DNA of 64,000 nucleotides from G963663315 sp963663315 (GTDB lineage: Bacteria > Pseudomonadota > Gammaproteobacteria > Arenicellales > Poriferihabitantaceae). Location of the stretch: the NCBI GenBank assembly GCA_963663315.1, contig OY760176.1, forward strand, positions 2,460,158 to 2,524,157, given 5' to 3'. How positions within the stretch are numbered: position 1 is the stretch's first letter; every line of letters starts with the position of its first letter. Under the pieces are notes generated by a model. The model searched no databases and had not been told where the DNA came from. It was given only the letters and a program-made list of their open reading frames with translations. Below, in pieces: positions 8,526 through 17,005 of the stretch. The translations under genes and the position numbers were made by a program.

Positions 8526-9848
8526 TCAAAGTATATACCGTGACAGATCCTGGTCGTCTGCAAGGTCTTGCAGATGCCGCTCAACATAATCAACATCGAC
8601 ACAGACAGTTTGACCGGATCTGTCGGCAGCTTCGAATGAAACGGTTTCCAGCAAGCGTTCCATAACGGTATGCAGCCTGCGCGCACCAATATTTTCAGTT
8701 TGTTCGTTCACCTGCCAGGCGATCTCGGCAATTCGCTGAATACCCTGTTTGGTGAACTCGATTTTCAAACCTTCGGTTTCCATTAACGCCTGGTATTGTT
8801 CTGTCAATGAGGCATCAGGCTCAGTCAGTATTCGAACAAAATCATCACTGTTCAGCGCCTGCAATTCGACACGAATCGGAAGTCGGCCCTGCAATTCGGG
8901 AATAAGGTCCGATGGCCTGGTCAATTGAAACGCACCGGATGCAATAAACAGGATATGATCCGTTTTTACCATACCGTATTTCGTCGACACAGTCGAACCT
9001 TCGACCAAAGGCAGCAGGTCCCGCTGTACGCCTTCCCTGGAAGCATCCACTCCACTTTGTGTTGCACTGGAACGGTTGACAATTTTATCGATCTCATCCA
9101 GGAAAACGATTCCATTCTGCTCGACCTTGTCCAGCGCATGCAGCCTGACCTCTTCTTCGTTGATCAGTTTTCCCACTTCTTCTTCGGTCAGCAGTCTCAA
9201 CGCTTCCGCTACGGATACTTTCCGGGTGCTTTTTTTCTGCCCCCCCATATTCTGAAACAACCCCTGAAGTTGATGGGTCATTTCTTCCATCCCCGGGGGC
9301 GCCATGATTTCCACGCCAATGGAGGAGTTGCTGACCTCGATTTCTATTTCCTTGTCATTCAGTTTTCCCTCGCGAAGCAACTTTCTGAATTTCTGGCGAG
9401 CAGCGCTGTCGTCATTAACAGGTTCTCCGCGGGCAGGGGGTAACAACGTATCCAGAACAATTTCCTCGGCCATGTCCTCGGACTTGGTCTTGACTTTTTC
9501 CATTGCCTGTTCCCGGGTCATTTTCAGGGACATATCCATCAGATCCCGGATAATCGAATCAACCTCTCTGCCGACATACCCCACTTCAGTGAATTTGGTC
9601 GCTTCGACTTTTATAAATGGCGCTTTGGCAAGTTTGGCCAATCGTCGGGCGATTTCAGTTTTACCTACCCCGGTGGGTCCGATCATCAGGATATTCTTGG
9701 GTGTGATTTCTCCACGCAGCTCTGGATTGACCTGCATTCTTCTCCAGCGATTTCGCAGTGCAATCGCTACCGAACGCTTTGCAGCATTTTGAGCAATGAT
9801 ATGCTTGTCCAGCTCTTCGACAATTTCTCTGGGGGTCATTTCAGTCAT
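8526..9848 (-). CDS. hslU: ATP-dependent protease ATPase subunit HslU
   Basis: AAA+ unfoldase that feeds substrates to the HslV peptidase. Walker A is GPTGVGKT (57-64) and Walker B is VFLDEIDK (about 248-255), with an I domain between them. The C-terminus, DLSRYIL, resembles the tail that inserts into HslV and activates it. The 440-aa length is normal. It lies directly downstream of hslV, as in other proteobacteria, and is a usual member of the sigma-32 regulon, which fits its position beside rpoH. Confidence 0.97.
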   Translation of the reverse strand: MTEMTPREIVEELDKHIIAQNAAKRSVAIALRNRWRRMQVNPELRGEITPKNILMIGPTGVGKTEIARRLAKLAKAPFIKVEATKFTEVGYVGREVDSIIRDLMDMSLKMTREQAMEKVKTKSEDMAEEIVLDTLLPPARGEPVNDDSAARQKFRKLLREGKLNDKEIEIEVSNSSIGVEIMAPPGMEEMTHQLQGLFQNMGGQKKSTRKVSVAEALRLLTEEEVGKLINEEEVRLHALDKVEQNGIVFLDEIDKIVNRSSATQSGVDASREGVQRDLLPLVEGSTVSTKYGMVKTDHILFIASGAFQLTRPSDLIPELQGRLPIRVELQALNSDDFVRILTEPDASLTEQYQALMETEGLKIEFTKQGIQRIAEIAWQVNEQTENIGARRLHTVMERLLETVSFEAADRSGQTVCVDVDYVERHLQDLADDQDLSRYIL

Positions 9849-9874
9849 GGCAGATTCTGTGGTGGAACGTATAA

Positions 9875-10414
9875 TTAAAAATCGAGGGTTTCAATCGTCA
9901 AGTGGTCATTGGTATATATACAGATCCGCCCCGCAATCCCAAGGCTTTTCTCAACGACCTCCGTGGCAGACAAATGCGAGTTTTCGATCAATGCGAGTGC
10001 CGCCGCCTTGGCGAAATCACCGCCGGATCCGATCGCCATTACTCCCTTCTCGGGCTCAATGACATCTCCATTTCCAGAAATTATAAGCGATGCTTCACTG
10101 TTCGCTACTGCCAACAAGGCTTCCAGTCTTCGCAACATACGGTCAGTTCGCCAGTCCTTGGCCAACTCTACCGCAGCACGAACCAGTTGACCCTGATGCT
10201 TTTCCAGCTTTCCTTCAAAGCGTTCGAACAGGGTAAATGCATCCGCAGTTCCACCCGCAAACCCTGCAAGCACCTGTTTGTTATACAGGCGCCGTACCTT
10301 GCACGCATTGCTTTTCATCATTGTGTTGCCGCTCGAAACCTGGCCGTCACCGCCGATTACTACCTGATTACTGGTTCTGACAGATAGTATTGTTGTGCCT
10401 CTGAACTGTTTCAT
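9875..10414 (-). CDS. hslV: ATP-dependent protease peptidase subunit HslV
   Basis: Proteasome-like threonine peptidase working with HslU. The ATG at 10414 gives a 179-aa protein starting MKQFRG followed by TTILSVR. Removal of the short propeptide would expose the catalytic N-terminal threonine. GGDGQVS and a GSGG motif near the C-terminal third are typical. An upstream in-frame start at 10447 would add 11 unneeded residues. It sits 26 bp before hslU and forms an operon with it. Confidence 0.96.
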   Translation of the reverse strand: MKQFRGTTILSVRTSNQVVIGGDGQVSSGNTMMKSNACKVRRLYNKQVLAGFAGGTADAFTLFERFEGKLEKHQGQLVRAAVELAKDWRTDRMLRRLEALLAVANSEASLIISGNGDVIEPEKGVMAIGSGGDFAKAAALALIENSHLSATEVVEKSLGIAGRICIYTNDHLTIETLDF

Positions 10415-10476
10415 TTGATCATTTCCTAATAAATCATTCGTGAACAAACGGGAATCTCGCGAAAGAGACGGGTATT

Positions 10477-10950
10477 TTACTTGACCAGTCTCAAATGAGA
10501 GGACGAATCCGGTTTTCCATCTGACTTGCCCTCATCGGCCGGGTGTTTTTTCAAACCACGATTGCCCCCCTGGGGCGGGGGCGTGTCATTATCCTCGAAT
10601 ACGATTCCCACACCATTTTCCCTGGCATAGATCGCCATTACTGCAAATACGGGCACACAAACCTCAAACGGCTTTCCGGAAAAACGGGCCGAACACATCA
10701 GGAACTCATTACCAAGCTCAAGTTCCTTCACCGATTGTGGATTAATATTCAATACGATTTGATCGTCCTTGACATATTCCAATGGTACGACAACATCTTC
10801 GATTTCGGTGTTCACCCGAACCTGCGGTGTCAGTCCGTTGTCAATCGTCCACTCGTAAATCGCACGAATCAGATAGGGCCTGGTGGAACCGGGCAGAACT
10901 GACCGGCGATTACCCGAACCACCGCTTTTACTTTTATCTGAAGTTCCCAT
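10477..10950 (-). CDS. sspB: ClpXP adaptor protein SspB
   Basis: Adaptor that delivers ssrA-tagged proteins to ClpXP. Residues about 15-115 form the SspB fold (TRPYLIRAIYEWTIDN, PEYV-type strands). A flexible, charged linker follows, ending in LRLVK, which matches the ClpX-binding tail of SspB. The ATG at 10950 gives 157 aa and lies 10 bp past the sspA stop; longer starts would run into sspA. It is the last gene of a petABC-sspAB run. Confidence 0.94.
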   Translation of the reverse strand: MGTSDKSKSGGSGNRRSVLPGSTRPYLIRAIYEWTIDNGLTPQVRVNTEIEDVVVPLEYVKDDQIVLNINPQSVKELELGNEFLMCSARFSGKPFEVCVPVFAVMAIYARENGVGIVFEDNDTPPPQGGNRGLKKHPADEGKSDGKPDSSSHLRLVK

Positions 10951-10960
10951 CAGGGTTGAT

Positions 10961-11605
10961 TCAGGTAACCTTGCGCAAATTCGATTCGTAGTCGCTGAGG
11001 CTTTCCTTGAATGCGGGTCGTTCGAAAAGCGATTCTCCGTACTCAATCAGCGGTGCGGCTTGTTTTGGCAAGATCACACCCAGAGCGGGAATGCGCCACA
11101 GCAAAGGCGCAAAATAAGCGTCGATCAAAGTGTAGTCTGCGCCCAGAAAAAAGGGTTTGTCAACAAAAATTGGAGATAGCGAAATCAGACCATCGTACAA
11201 ACCTCTTTTCAGGGCAGCAGGGGGTTCAAGCGCGGAGGTTTCACCCAGGGCATAAATCGGTTTCAACCAGTCACGCGTCAGGCGCCAGACCATAAGGCGG
11301 GTTTTAGCCCGCATAATGGGGTCGACCGGCATCAGGGGAGGATGGGGAAATCGTTCGTCGAGGTACTCGACGATGACTCCCATACCGTAGAGCGCCACAT
11401 CGCGATCAATCAGGGTAGGCGTTTCACCATAGGGATTGTGCTGCCCTATTTTGTCGGGGTCATCATCCGGCGAAATATACTCGACCGCACAGTCGATGTC
11501 CTTTTCGACCAGAACGATGCGGCAACAATGGCTGAAAACGTCAAATTGGCTCGACAGCAATGTCATCGCAGGGTGCCGGTCCACATGCAAACCCTTACTT
11601 ATCAT
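10961..11605 (-). CDS. sspA: Stringent starvation protein A
   Basis: RNA polymerase-associated regulator with a glutathione S-transferase fold and no expected transferase activity. The N-terminal thioredoxin-like half includes RIVLVEKDI and NPYGETPTLIDRD; the C-terminal helical half includes RDWLKPIYALGE. The start at 11605 gives 214 aa. A second ATG at 11566 aligns with an internal methionine of E. coli SspA and could be used. It follows petC by 24 bp, a common gammaproteobacterial arrangement. Confidence 0.93.
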   Translation of the reverse strand: MISKGLHVDRHPAMTLLSSQFDVFSHCCRIVLVEKDIDCAVEYISPDDDPDKIGQHNPYGETPTLIDRDVALYGMGVIVEYLDERFPHPPLMPVDPIMRAKTRLMVWRLTRDWLKPIYALGETSALEPPAALKRGLYDGLISLSPIFVDKPFFLGADYTLIDAYFAPLLWRIPALGVILPKQAAPLIEYGESLFERPAFKESLSDYESNLRKVT

Positions 11606-11629
11606 GAAATCAGCATAGTTCGGTGCGAC

Positions 11630-12370
11630 CTAGTGCACATCCCGCCAGTATTCCTTTTTCAATAAAAATGCAAGTGTACCCAGTACAGCCAAAAACAGCA
11701 TAACCCATATACCATACCCGATTCGAACCATGCGGACAGGTTCTGCCATGTAATACAGGAAATTGGTTAGATCACGCATTGCGTGATCATACTCTTCAAC
11801 ACTCATTTTTCCCGGACGAACCAGTTCCAGGCCAATCACTTCACGTTGATTGCCATGACTGTCGGTCTCGATTGTTTTGTTGGCATGCTGTATCCCCTGC
11901 AACTCGAACAACACATGGGGCATGGCAACATTCGGAAACACCAGGTTATTCCAGCCGCTGGCAGTGGATTCATCGGTGTAAAAAGTACGAAGGTATGTGA
12001 AAATCCAGTCCGGGTTTCTCAGCTTGCCGATCAGGGATAAATCCGGGGGTGCAACGCCAAACCATTCCTCGCCCTGTTTTTCGGTCATGGTCGTGGTCAT
12101 ACTGTCGGCAATATTGCCACCTGTGAAAATCATTTGAGACTCAACCAGATCTTCAGGAATCTCCAGGTCCGCAGCCATCCGGTTGTAGCGCATATACTTC
12201 GCGCTGTGACAGGACATGCAGTAGTTCACAAACAGTTTGGCCCCGTTTTGTAACGAGACCTTGTCCCGTAATGACACCTCGACACTGTCCAGGATGTTAC
12301 CTTCGCCACTGGCTGCAAATCCCACAGGCGAGCTGATCGCCAAAGCCAGAATCAGAATCAGTTTTTTCAT
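11630..12370 (-). CDS. petC: Ubiquinol-cytochrome c reductase, cytochrome c1
   Basis: Haem c subunit of the bc1 complex. A signal peptide covers about residues 1-19, the haem-binding CMSCH motif lies near residue 51, and a single C-terminal membrane helix (about 218-238) anchors it on the periplasmic face. A methionine in a NVAMPHVLF stretch is the likely axial ligand. The 246-aa length is normal. Its first base overlaps the petB stop by one base. Confidence 0.95.
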   Translation of the reverse strand: MKKLILILALAISSPVGFAASGEGNILDSVEVSLRDKVSLQNGAKLFVNYCMSCHSAKYMRYNRMAADLEIPEDLVESQMIFTGGNIADSMTTTMTEKQGEEWFGVAPPDLSLIGKLRNPDWIFTYLRTFYTDESTASGWNNLVFPNVAMPHVLFELQGIQHANKTIETDSHGNQREVIGLELVRPGKMSVEEYDHAMRDLTNFLYYMAEPVRMVRIGYGIWVMLFLAVLGTLAFLLKKEYWRDVH

Positions 12371-13782
12371 CAGCTAATCCTCTCTGGAACAGGTTTGACT
12401 TTTTCCGGGCTTATGAAAGCCGGTCGGATACCCAGTATGAAGAGCATCGCAACGGACAGAATCGTGTAAATCAGTTTCAGGTTTGTACCCGGTCCTGAAC
12501 TCCAGCCAAACCACCAGTAGTAGATCGTGCCAATTAACACGACTACAGTTATCCAGAACAGAATTTTCCCGATCATTGTCAGCCCCTGGTCGGCAGCGCT
12601 GAAACTCGGGAACAACAAGAAATACGAGAAATAGGTCAATGTGAAAAACTGGGCCATTATGGTCAGGTCAGTGGTCGGCGCCTTGGTTCCCAACCATCCC
12701 AGAACAAGAAAAGTAGTCACAAAAAGCGCCAATGAAAACTTGGTTGTCCAACCTTTGTATCGTATAGACTTGACCGGACTTTTATCCAGCCATGGCAAGA
12801 AGAAGAAAACGCCAACGGAAGCAAACATCACCAGCACCCCCCAGACCTGGGTGCCCGCAAAACTGGGTACCGCCCGCAGGATCGCGTAGTAAGGCGTGAA
12901 ATACCACACCGGTGCAATATGATCAGGGGTTTTCAGTGGATTGGCCGGTTCATAATTGGGTTGCTCAAGGAAATATCCTCCCATTTCCGGAAAGAAAAAC
13001 ACAACGGCGAAGAAGAATGCCATAAATACAACCGTACCCAGAATATCCTTGACTGTGTAGTAAGGGTGAAAGGGAATACCGTCAGCGGGCGCATCCTTGT
13101 TCCACTTGTTACCTTTCGGGCCTTTCTTGATCTCTATGCCATCCGGGTTGTTTGACCCGACTTTATGTAATGCAACGATATGCAGAAACACCAACCCGAC
13201 CAGAATGAACGGAATCAGATAATGAAACGCATAGAAACGATTCAGGGTGATATCTGAAATCACGTAATCGCCTCGAATCCACTCCGACAACGCACCGCCG
13301 ACTATGGGCAGGGTCTCGAACAGATTAACAATAACCTGTGCACCCCAGAAAGACATCTGACCCCAGGGCAGCAAATAGCCAAAAAACGCGGTAGCCATCA
13401 TGGCGAGATAAATGACCATACCGAAAATCCAGATCAGTTCCCTGGGATTTCGATAAGAGCCGTACAGCAGTCCGCGAAACATATGCAGGTAGATTACGAT
13501 AAAGAACATCGACGAACCTGTGGAATGCATGTAGCGAACAAACCAGCCACCCCACACGTCGCGCATGATGTATTCGACAGAATCGAAGGCCAGTCTGGCA
13601 TCAGGCTTATAGTTCATCGCCAGCAACACTCCCGTCACGATCTGCAGGGCCAGCACCATCAGAGCCAGACTGCCGAAGTAATACCAGAAATTGAAATTCT
13701 TTGGTGCGTAATATTCGGTCAGGTGCTCTTTCATCACCCTGGTTGCCGGGAATCGATCATCCAGCCAGTTCATGAAATTCAT
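12370..13782 (-). CDS. petB: Ubiquinol-cytochrome c reductase, cytochrome b
   Basis: Membrane core of the bc1 complex, binding two b haems and both quinone sites. The haem-ligand histidines lie in RYMHSTGSS and in the later HYLIPF and LHIVALH stretches; about nine membrane helices are visible. The Qo-site motif reads PVWY in place of the common PEWY, a natural variant that changes the Qo glutamate. The 470-aa protein has a C-terminal extension of membrane helices compared with short forms. It overlaps petA and petC by one base each. Confidence 0.95.
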   Translation of the reverse strand: MNFMNWLDDRFPATRVMKEHLTEYYAPKNFNFWYYFGSLALMVLALQIVTGVLLAMNYKPDARLAFDSVEYIMRDVWGGWFVRYMHSTGSSMFFIVIYLHMFRGLLYGSYRNPRELIWIFGMVIYLAMMATAFFGYLLPWGQMSFWGAQVIVNLFETLPIVGGALSEWIRGDYVISDITLNRFYAFHYLIPFILVGLVFLHIVALHKVGSNNPDGIEIKKGPKGNKWNKDAPADGIPFHPYYTVKDILGTVVFMAFFFAVVFFFPEMGGYFLEQPNYEPANPLKTPDHIAPVWYFTPYYAILRAVPSFAGTQVWGVLVMFASVGVFFFLPWLDKSPVKSIRYKGWTTKFSLALFVTTFLVLGWLGTKAPTTDLTIMAQFFTLTYFSYFLLFPSFSAADQGLTMIGKILFWITVVVLIGTIYYWWFGWSSGPGTNLKLIYTILSVAMLFILGIRPAFISPEKVKPVPERIS

Positions 13783-14375
13783 CAGGACACCTCCCCGTCT
13801 TCACCGATCAACAACAGATCATCGGACAGATATTGATAGGGAGGCACCACCAGATTGGTCGGTGCAGGCACACCACTGAAAACCCGGCCCGCCAGATCGA
13901 ATTTGGAACCATGGCAGGCGCAAAAAAATCCGCCTTTCCAATCATCATCAAATGTGACCGCGCCAATTCCAGGCTGATATTTTGGTGAACATCCCAGATG
14001 AGTGCAGATTCCGACCAGAACAAGAATATCGTCCTTGATCGACCGATACGGATTACGTGCATATTCCGGTTGTTGATCCCGGTTGGAATCCGGGTCAGCC
14101 AGACGGTCGTTCACGCTCGGCAACAGGTTCAGAACCTCGGGCGAGCGCTTGATTATCCAGACAGGTTTTCCACGCCATTCAACCGTGATCTGCTGACCTG
14201 ATTCAATTTTACTGATATCCACCTCTACCGGAGCGCCCGCTGCTTTCGCCCTTTCGCTCGGCGCCATACTGCCGGCAAACGGAATCGCTAATCCTGCTGT
14301 GCCCGCCAGGCCCACACCTGTGGTTGCAATAGTCAACAAGCGTCGCCGCTTGTTATCCACATGGTCGCCAGTCAT
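13782..14375 (-). CDS. petA: Ubiquinol-cytochrome c reductase, Rieske iron-sulfur subunit
   Basis: Carries the 2Fe-2S cluster of the bc1 complex. A twin-arginine-type N-terminus (KRRRLLTIATTG) doubles as the membrane anchor. The cluster ligands are in CTHLGC and CACHGS. The ATG at 14375 is preferred over a TTG at 14381 because an AGAGGT ribosome-binding site lies upstream. It is first in petABC-sspAB, behind a sigma-70-like promoter. Confidence 0.95.
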   Translation of the reverse strand: MTGDHVDNKRRRLLTIATTGVGLAGTAGLAIPFAGSMAPSERAKAAGAPVEVDISKIESGQQITVEWRGKPVWIIKRSPEVLNLLPSVNDRLADPDSNRDQQPEYARNPYRSIKDDILVLVGICTHLGCSPKYQPGIGAVTFDDDWKGGFFCACHGSKFDLAGRVFSGVPAPTNLVVPPYQYLSDDLLLIGEDGEVS

Positions 14376-14478
14376 GTTCAAACCTCTGAATTAAGGTAAA
14401 TTGTTTGATTTTCCCTGAGTACCCTGTTCAACCCATGAATTCCAGAATTGACTTGTACCCGGACTTAAAAAACGCCAG

Positions 14479-14507
14479 ATTATACCAGAACCTGACATGA
14501 TTCTAAA
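14479..14507 (-). promoter_or_regulatory. Candidate promoter of the petABC operon
   Basis: On the minus strand a perfect TATAAT box (plus-strand 14479-14484) lies 17 bp from a TTTAGA box (14502-14507), a weak match to TTGACA. It is about 105 bp upstream of the petA start. The spacing and the perfect -10 box support a sigma-70 promoter. Confidence 0.5.
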
Positions 14508-14519
14508 ATTAATGCTTAT

Positions 14520-15752
14520 TCACTCTTCCAGCAACTGCTTGACCGAATCGGGTAGCTGTTTTCTGGACCTGGCGCCGAGCTTGCTGAGCTTGTCGATGCG
14601 ACTTACGATACTGCCCCTGGAACCGGTATGCAACCGGTCGCGCGCCTCGTCATAGCTTTTCTGCACGGCATTGATTCTTTTGCCGAGGTCATCCAGCGAT
14701 TCGACAAGCAGTGCAAACTGGTCATACAGACCTCCGGCACTGTCAGCGATCTGTTGCGCATAGCGGTTTTGTTTTTCATTGCGCCAGATGTTCGCGACGG
14801 TTCTGAGTGTTGGCATCAGTGTGGTGGTCGATACCATCACTATACCCTTGTTCCAGGCCTGCTGGAATAGCCCCGGTTCTTTTTGCAGGGCAAGCATCCA
14901 GGCGGGCTCTATCGGTATGAACATAAAGACAAAATCCAGACTGTGAACGTTATCGAGACTTTGGTAGGATTTTGCGGCAAGGCTGGTGACATGCGATTTG
15001 ATCGATACCATGTGATCTTTCAGCGCCTGTGCCTGCGTTGCTTCCGTGTCGGCATTGTAAAAAGCATCCCAGGCTTTGAGGGATACCTTTGAGTCCACCA
15101 CGATATCCTTCTTGTCGGGCAGGTGAATAACCACGTCGGGCTGTTTGAGCCTGCCGTCTTCGTCACGATAGCTGGCCTGGGTTTCATACTCCCTGCCTTT
15201 TTCAAGACCGGATTCTTCCAGCAGCCGTTCCAGCACCATCTCACCCCAGTTACCCTGAGACTTGCTTTCGCCCTTGAGTGCATTGGCAAGCTGTACCGCA
15301 TCCTGACCAATCTGCCGGGCCTGCTTTTGCAACTCGATGATCTGGCCCTGCAGACGGTTGCGGTCTTTCAGGTCTTCCTGATGGGTTTCATTGACCCGTT
15401 TGCGGAAGGATTCGATCTCCTGTTTCAGCGGTTCGAGGCTGGAGTCAAGTGTTCGTTTGCTTTCCCGGTCAAACTTTTTACGGCTTTCTTCGAACACCCT
15501 GTTCGACAAAACTTCAAAGTCCTTTTGCAGTTGTTCGCGAGACCGCGCGATCTCCTGATTGAGTTCCTGGTAATACCTGAGTTGCTCTCCGGAGCGCATT
15601 TCGGCGACTTGAACCTTTAGTTCTGTCTCGCGCAGCCTGTCTTGAACCGCATTCAGTTCGGCCTTGCGACGCATCCCGGTAACTCCGCAGACAACAAGCA
15701 ATATCAGTAGTACTCCGACTGCTGCCAGTAGCAAATTCAGGCTCATTTCCAT
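14520..15752 (-). CDS. rmuC: DNA recombination protein RmuC
   Basis: RmuC family protein, linked to limiting recombination at inverted repeats. It has an N-terminal membrane helix (about 5-25) and a long coiled coil (about 30-165). The conserved nuclease-like core includes GNWGEMVLERLLEESGL, DVVIHLPDKKDIVVDSKVS and FVFMFIPIEPAW. At 410 aa it is slightly shorter than E. coli RmuC. It stands alone on the minus strand, between the pet promoter and yggX. Biochemical function is poorly defined for the whole family. Confidence 0.93.
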   Translation of the reverse strand: MEMSLNLLLAAVGVLLILLVVCGVTGMRRKAELNAVQDRLRETELKVQVAEMRSGEQLRYYQELNQEIARSREQLQKDFEVLSNRVFEESRKKFDRESKRTLDSSLEPLKQEIESFRKRVNETHQEDLKDRNRLQGQIIELQKQARQIGQDAVQLANALKGESKSQGNWGEMVLERLLEESGLEKGREYETQASYRDEDGRLKQPDVVIHLPDKKDIVVDSKVSLKAWDAFYNADTEATQAQALKDHMVSIKSHVTSLAAKSYQSLDNVHSLDFVFMFIPIEPAWMLALQKEPGLFQQAWNKGIVMVSTTTLMPTLRTVANIWRNEKQNRYAQQIADSAGGLYDQFALLVESLDDLGKRINAVQKSYDEARDRLHTGSRGSIVSRIDKLSKLGARSRKQLPDSVKQLLEE

Positions 15753-15990
15753 CGGTCAACCGGCTTCCTGGAACAGTGGTTAGCCGACAAATTGACCGCT
15801 CCTTCGTCGACGCACCGGAGTCCGTGAAATTCTGGCTGTTGTGCGGTACACTGTTGTATTCATCAGGCCATTATCTTTGTGTTCAGACCCTGATTGTCAG
15901 ATTCTGTTAAATGAACAACAATCATGCCACGGGATGCGATCCTGTTCAATTTGTAATCATTAAGATTCGTACCAATGAGGAGTTAATTTC

Positions 15991-16272
15991 ATGACACGAC
16001 AGGTGACATGCACAAAACTCGGAAAGGAAGCCGAAGGGCTGAAACACCCGCCCTGGCCTGGAGAGTTGGGTCAGAAAATATTCGATCAGATATCGAAGGA
16101 AGCCTGGCAGGACTGGTTGAGGCAACAAACCATACTGATCAACGAATACAAACTCAATCCGCTGGATGCCAAACATAAAAAGTATCTTGCCAGCCAGATG
16201 GAAGCCTATCTGTTTGGTGATGGCATCGTATTGCCTGACGCATGGATAGCGCAATCAAAGAACCAGTCATGA
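15991..16272 (+). CDS. yggX: Fe(II)-trafficking / oxidative damage protection protein
   Basis: Small YggX-family protein that protects iron-sulfur clusters against oxidative damage. The 93-aa product shows the family pattern: a cysteine in VTCTKLG, then PPWPGELGQKIFD, then QTILINEYKLN. The ATG is preceded by a GAGGAG ribosome-binding site. It overlaps the next gene by 4 bp (ATGA), so both are probably co-translated. Confidence 0.94.
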   Translation: MTRQVTCTKLGKEAEGLKHPPWPGELGQKIFDQISKEAWQDWLRQQTILINEYKLNPLDAKHKKYLASQMEAYLFGDGIVLPDAWIAQSKNQS

Positions 16273-17003
16273 GATTCATATCAGTGATTTTTCTGCTGAC
16301 TCTGGCCGCCCCGGCGATGGCAGGTAAAAATCAGGGCATTGAAGCCCCGGCCCATGTTGTCCTCAATGCGATACCGGTTTGCTATGATTTTGGCTGCAAA
16401 AACAGCGCCGTGGTCGATTTGCCTGTGGTCGAATGGCGGGAAGTCGAAGGCTGGTTCAGTCCGGGGGCACAAACTCCCGAACAGGAACGCCAGCAGATAA
16501 AACACGCCATAGGATGGATGGAAGTCCTGATAGGACGCCATACTCCGACCCACAAGGATCTGGCCTTTAATCTGCCGGTCGGACAGGAAGAACTTACTGG
16601 CCTGTTTCCGGGTCAGCAGGATTGCATTGATGAGGCGGTGAATACCACCACCTACCTGCGTCTGATGGAGCAAAAAGGATTGTTGCGACACCATACTGTC
16701 ATCAAGCAGGCTTACCGCAAGGCCCTCCTGGATCAACACTGGGCAGGGCAGATCAGGGAATTCGCTTCCGGAAACCAGTATGTGGTGGATTCCTGGTTTC
16801 AACCAAACGGCTATCTGCCGGTTATTCAAAACAGTCCGGACTGGAATAATATTACTCCTCTGAGCGCGCTGGTGGACAACTCGCGAAGAATCGGAGATGA
16901 AAATCCGGATGCGGAACAGGATGACCTGGCGGTGAAGAAAGACCGTTGCGGTCTCAGTTGTCAGGGTGACAACAGTAAGACAGAAATTCAGGGCAGGATG
17001 TAG
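16269..17003 (+). CDS. Exported protein of unknown function, possible cysteine-peptidase fold
   Basis: I do not recognise a named family. The 244-aa product begins with a clear signal peptide (residues 1-18, cleavage after AMA). A central segment has Cys119 in QQDCIDEA, His157 in DQHWAG and Asp174 in VVDSWF. This Cys-His-Asp order and spacing resembles transglutaminase-like cysteine peptidases, but that is inference. Two more cysteines lie at 38 and 43, and a pair near the C-terminus. It starts within the yggX stop and ends 2 bp before mnmA, so it belongs to that operon. A periplasmic location is likely. Confidence 0.8.
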   Translation: MRFISVIFLLTLAAPAMAGKNQGIEAPAHVVLNAIPVCYDFGCKNSAVVDLPVVEWREVEGWFSPGAQTPEQERQQIKHAIGWMEVLIGRHTPTHKDLAFNLPVGQEELTGLFPGQQDCIDEAVNTTTYLRLMEQKGLLRHHTVIKQAYRKALLDQHWAGQIREFASGNQYVVDSWFQPNGYLPVIQNSPDWNNITPLSALVDNSRRIGDENPDAEQDDLAVKKDRCGLSCQGDNSKTEIQGRM

Positions 17004-17005
17004 CT

